Assembly: GCA_009801015.1 (NCBI GenBank)
Contig: VHZZ01004417.1
Location: forward strand, 10,224 to 41,375
DNA: 31,152 bases
From: Silene noctiflora
Taxonomy: Eukaryota; Streptophyta; Magnoliopsida; Caryophyllales; Caryophyllaceae
Reading direction: 5' to 3'
The notes below the pieces were generated by a model, which was not told the origin of the DNA, searched no databases, and saw only the letters and a program-made list of their open reading frames with translations. Position 1 is the stretch's first letter, and each line of letters opens with the position of its first letter. The position numbers and the translations under genes are program-made. Below, piece by piece: positions 30,352 through 31,152 of the stretch.

Positions 30352-31152
30352 TCTAAGATCCTCTCCGTTTTCTCCCTCTTTTTATCACAAGGTAGTTCTA
30401 TGATACTCAGTATCACCCTCTCACGTGCCTTTTGAAAATCTCTTTTTTGATTCGTGGAGTCTTTAATAGCATGTGAGAGGCTGATACTGAAACTTAGCTT
30501 AGTACCATCTGGTGGCGTCATATTAATCCTTGAAGAATAGTGAAGTCCGGATAGGTGTGTTCATGTCAGCAGCAGAAAGAAGAGTAGTTTGCGCTGAGAG
30601 GAACCTCGGATCCGATCTATATGATGCTCCAAGCCTCCAACAACTTGCAAATGGATCATAGATACATATATACATTTCATGGATGGGTGAAGGCAGATGA
30701 AGATTCAAGTCCAAAGTATGTGAGAGGCCGAGAGGGTGGTACCAAAACTCTGCATCACATTCCTGTATCGCTATTTCATTTTCCAAGTCGAAATTATATG
30801 TGAGTTGGGTTTTTATTCTTACATGGGTATTTGTATATACATGTATGCATGCATTTTTCTTAAAAGGGTATATCTAGTTTTAAGTAGATTGGTTTCTTTC
30901 TTGTAATCTAAGAGGGGTGGTATATGGTAAACTGGTAGAGGTCCTTAGATTAGAACATTATTAGATTAAATTAGGAACTACAATACTTTCAACCTTTTTT
31001 TTCCTGCATTTTTCCATGTGTTTTTTAGTTCTTTAATTTGGGAAATGTTATTTGGTATATTGGTATAGTAAAGAAGTGAAGATTGGTTATTTCGTCAAAT
31101 GTTGGTGTTAATGGTTAAGCTTAATTATGTCTTCATAATTCCTATATATATA
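30352..31152 (+). other. Dof 3' UTR and downstream DNA
   Basis: No further gene is seen. The first part is probably 3' UTR. Overlapping open frames of 60-99 codons on both strands (30222-30803) show no recognisable domain. CATGCATTTT at about 30846 is an isolated RY-like word. Confidence 0.4.
30407..30490 (+). other. Short inverted repeat in the Dof 3' UTR
   Basis: TCAGTATCACCCTCTCACGTGC (30407-30428) pairs with GCATGTGAGAGGCTGATACTGA (30469-30490) with two mismatches over 22 bases, around a 40-base loop that can pair weakly further. A partial third copy, ATGTGAGAGGCCGA, lies at 30718-30731. It could be an RNA stem-loop in the 3' UTR, a microRNA-like precursor, or a small MITE remnant. Confidence 0.45.

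Noticed and set aside
1-31152. Retroviral or pararetroviral coding sequence, CRISPR array, rRNA
   Set aside because: No gag/pol-like frames, no regularly spaced repeats with unique spacers, and no rRNA-like sequence were seen.

Overview
This is plant nuclear DNA, almost certainly from a eudicot. It is AT-rich, has four intron-containing or intron-linked genes with GT-AG splice sites, and is littered with plant-type MITEs and SINEs. The protein families (FES1-type CCCH zinc finger, plant RING1, basic amino acid mitochondrial carrier, Dof factor) are those of flowering plants. The style of the repeats would fit Caryophyllales, but that is only an impression. All four genes lie on the + strand.

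Layout. 1-1010: probable piece of a gypsy-type LTR. 1100-2760: GGTGG-rich and CCACC-rich low-complexity DNA, part of it inside a candidate inverted-repeat element. 2760-3036: a clear Stowaway MITE just upstream of the first gene. 3251-9926: FES1-like gene (5 exons, 909 aa; intron 1 is 3.46 kb and holds a Tourist-like MITE). 9927-13200: intergenic, with a MULE-like MITE and AT microsatellite. 13415-19381: RING1 gene (10 exons, 464 aa), with a TATA box and a CT-rich leader. 19382-20703: intergenic, with polyadenylation signals and a SINE with target-site duplication. 20704-24189: mitochondrial carrier gene of the BAC1 type (8 exons, 303 aa, every intron in phase 0). 24190-28990: gene-free, repeat-rich. 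29302-30351: Dof transcription factor, preceded by a probable leader intron built of tandem repeats and followed by a short inverted repeat.

How the genes relate. FES1 (in Arabidopsis an activator of the floral repressor FLC) and RING1 (the PRC1 E3 ligase, a repressor) are neighbours and could act in opposite senses on chromatin-regulated flowering genes; this is inference. From memory, FES1 and BAC1 are also close neighbours in Arabidopsis (At2g33835 and At2g33820), so their linkage may be ancient, with RING1 lying between them here. The carrier moves basic amino acids into mitochondria, and the Dof protein is a DNA-binding regulator; neither has an obvious functional tie to the others.

The signal I find most worth following is a cluster of eight RY (CATGCA/TGCATG) sites within about 1 kb of RING1 intron 2, including two copies of a 14-base repeat. 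RY motifs are the binding sites of the B3 proteins (VAL1/2, ABI3/FUS3/LEC2) that work with PRC1. No prokaryotic system, CRISPR array, rRNA gene or convincing tRNA gene was seen.
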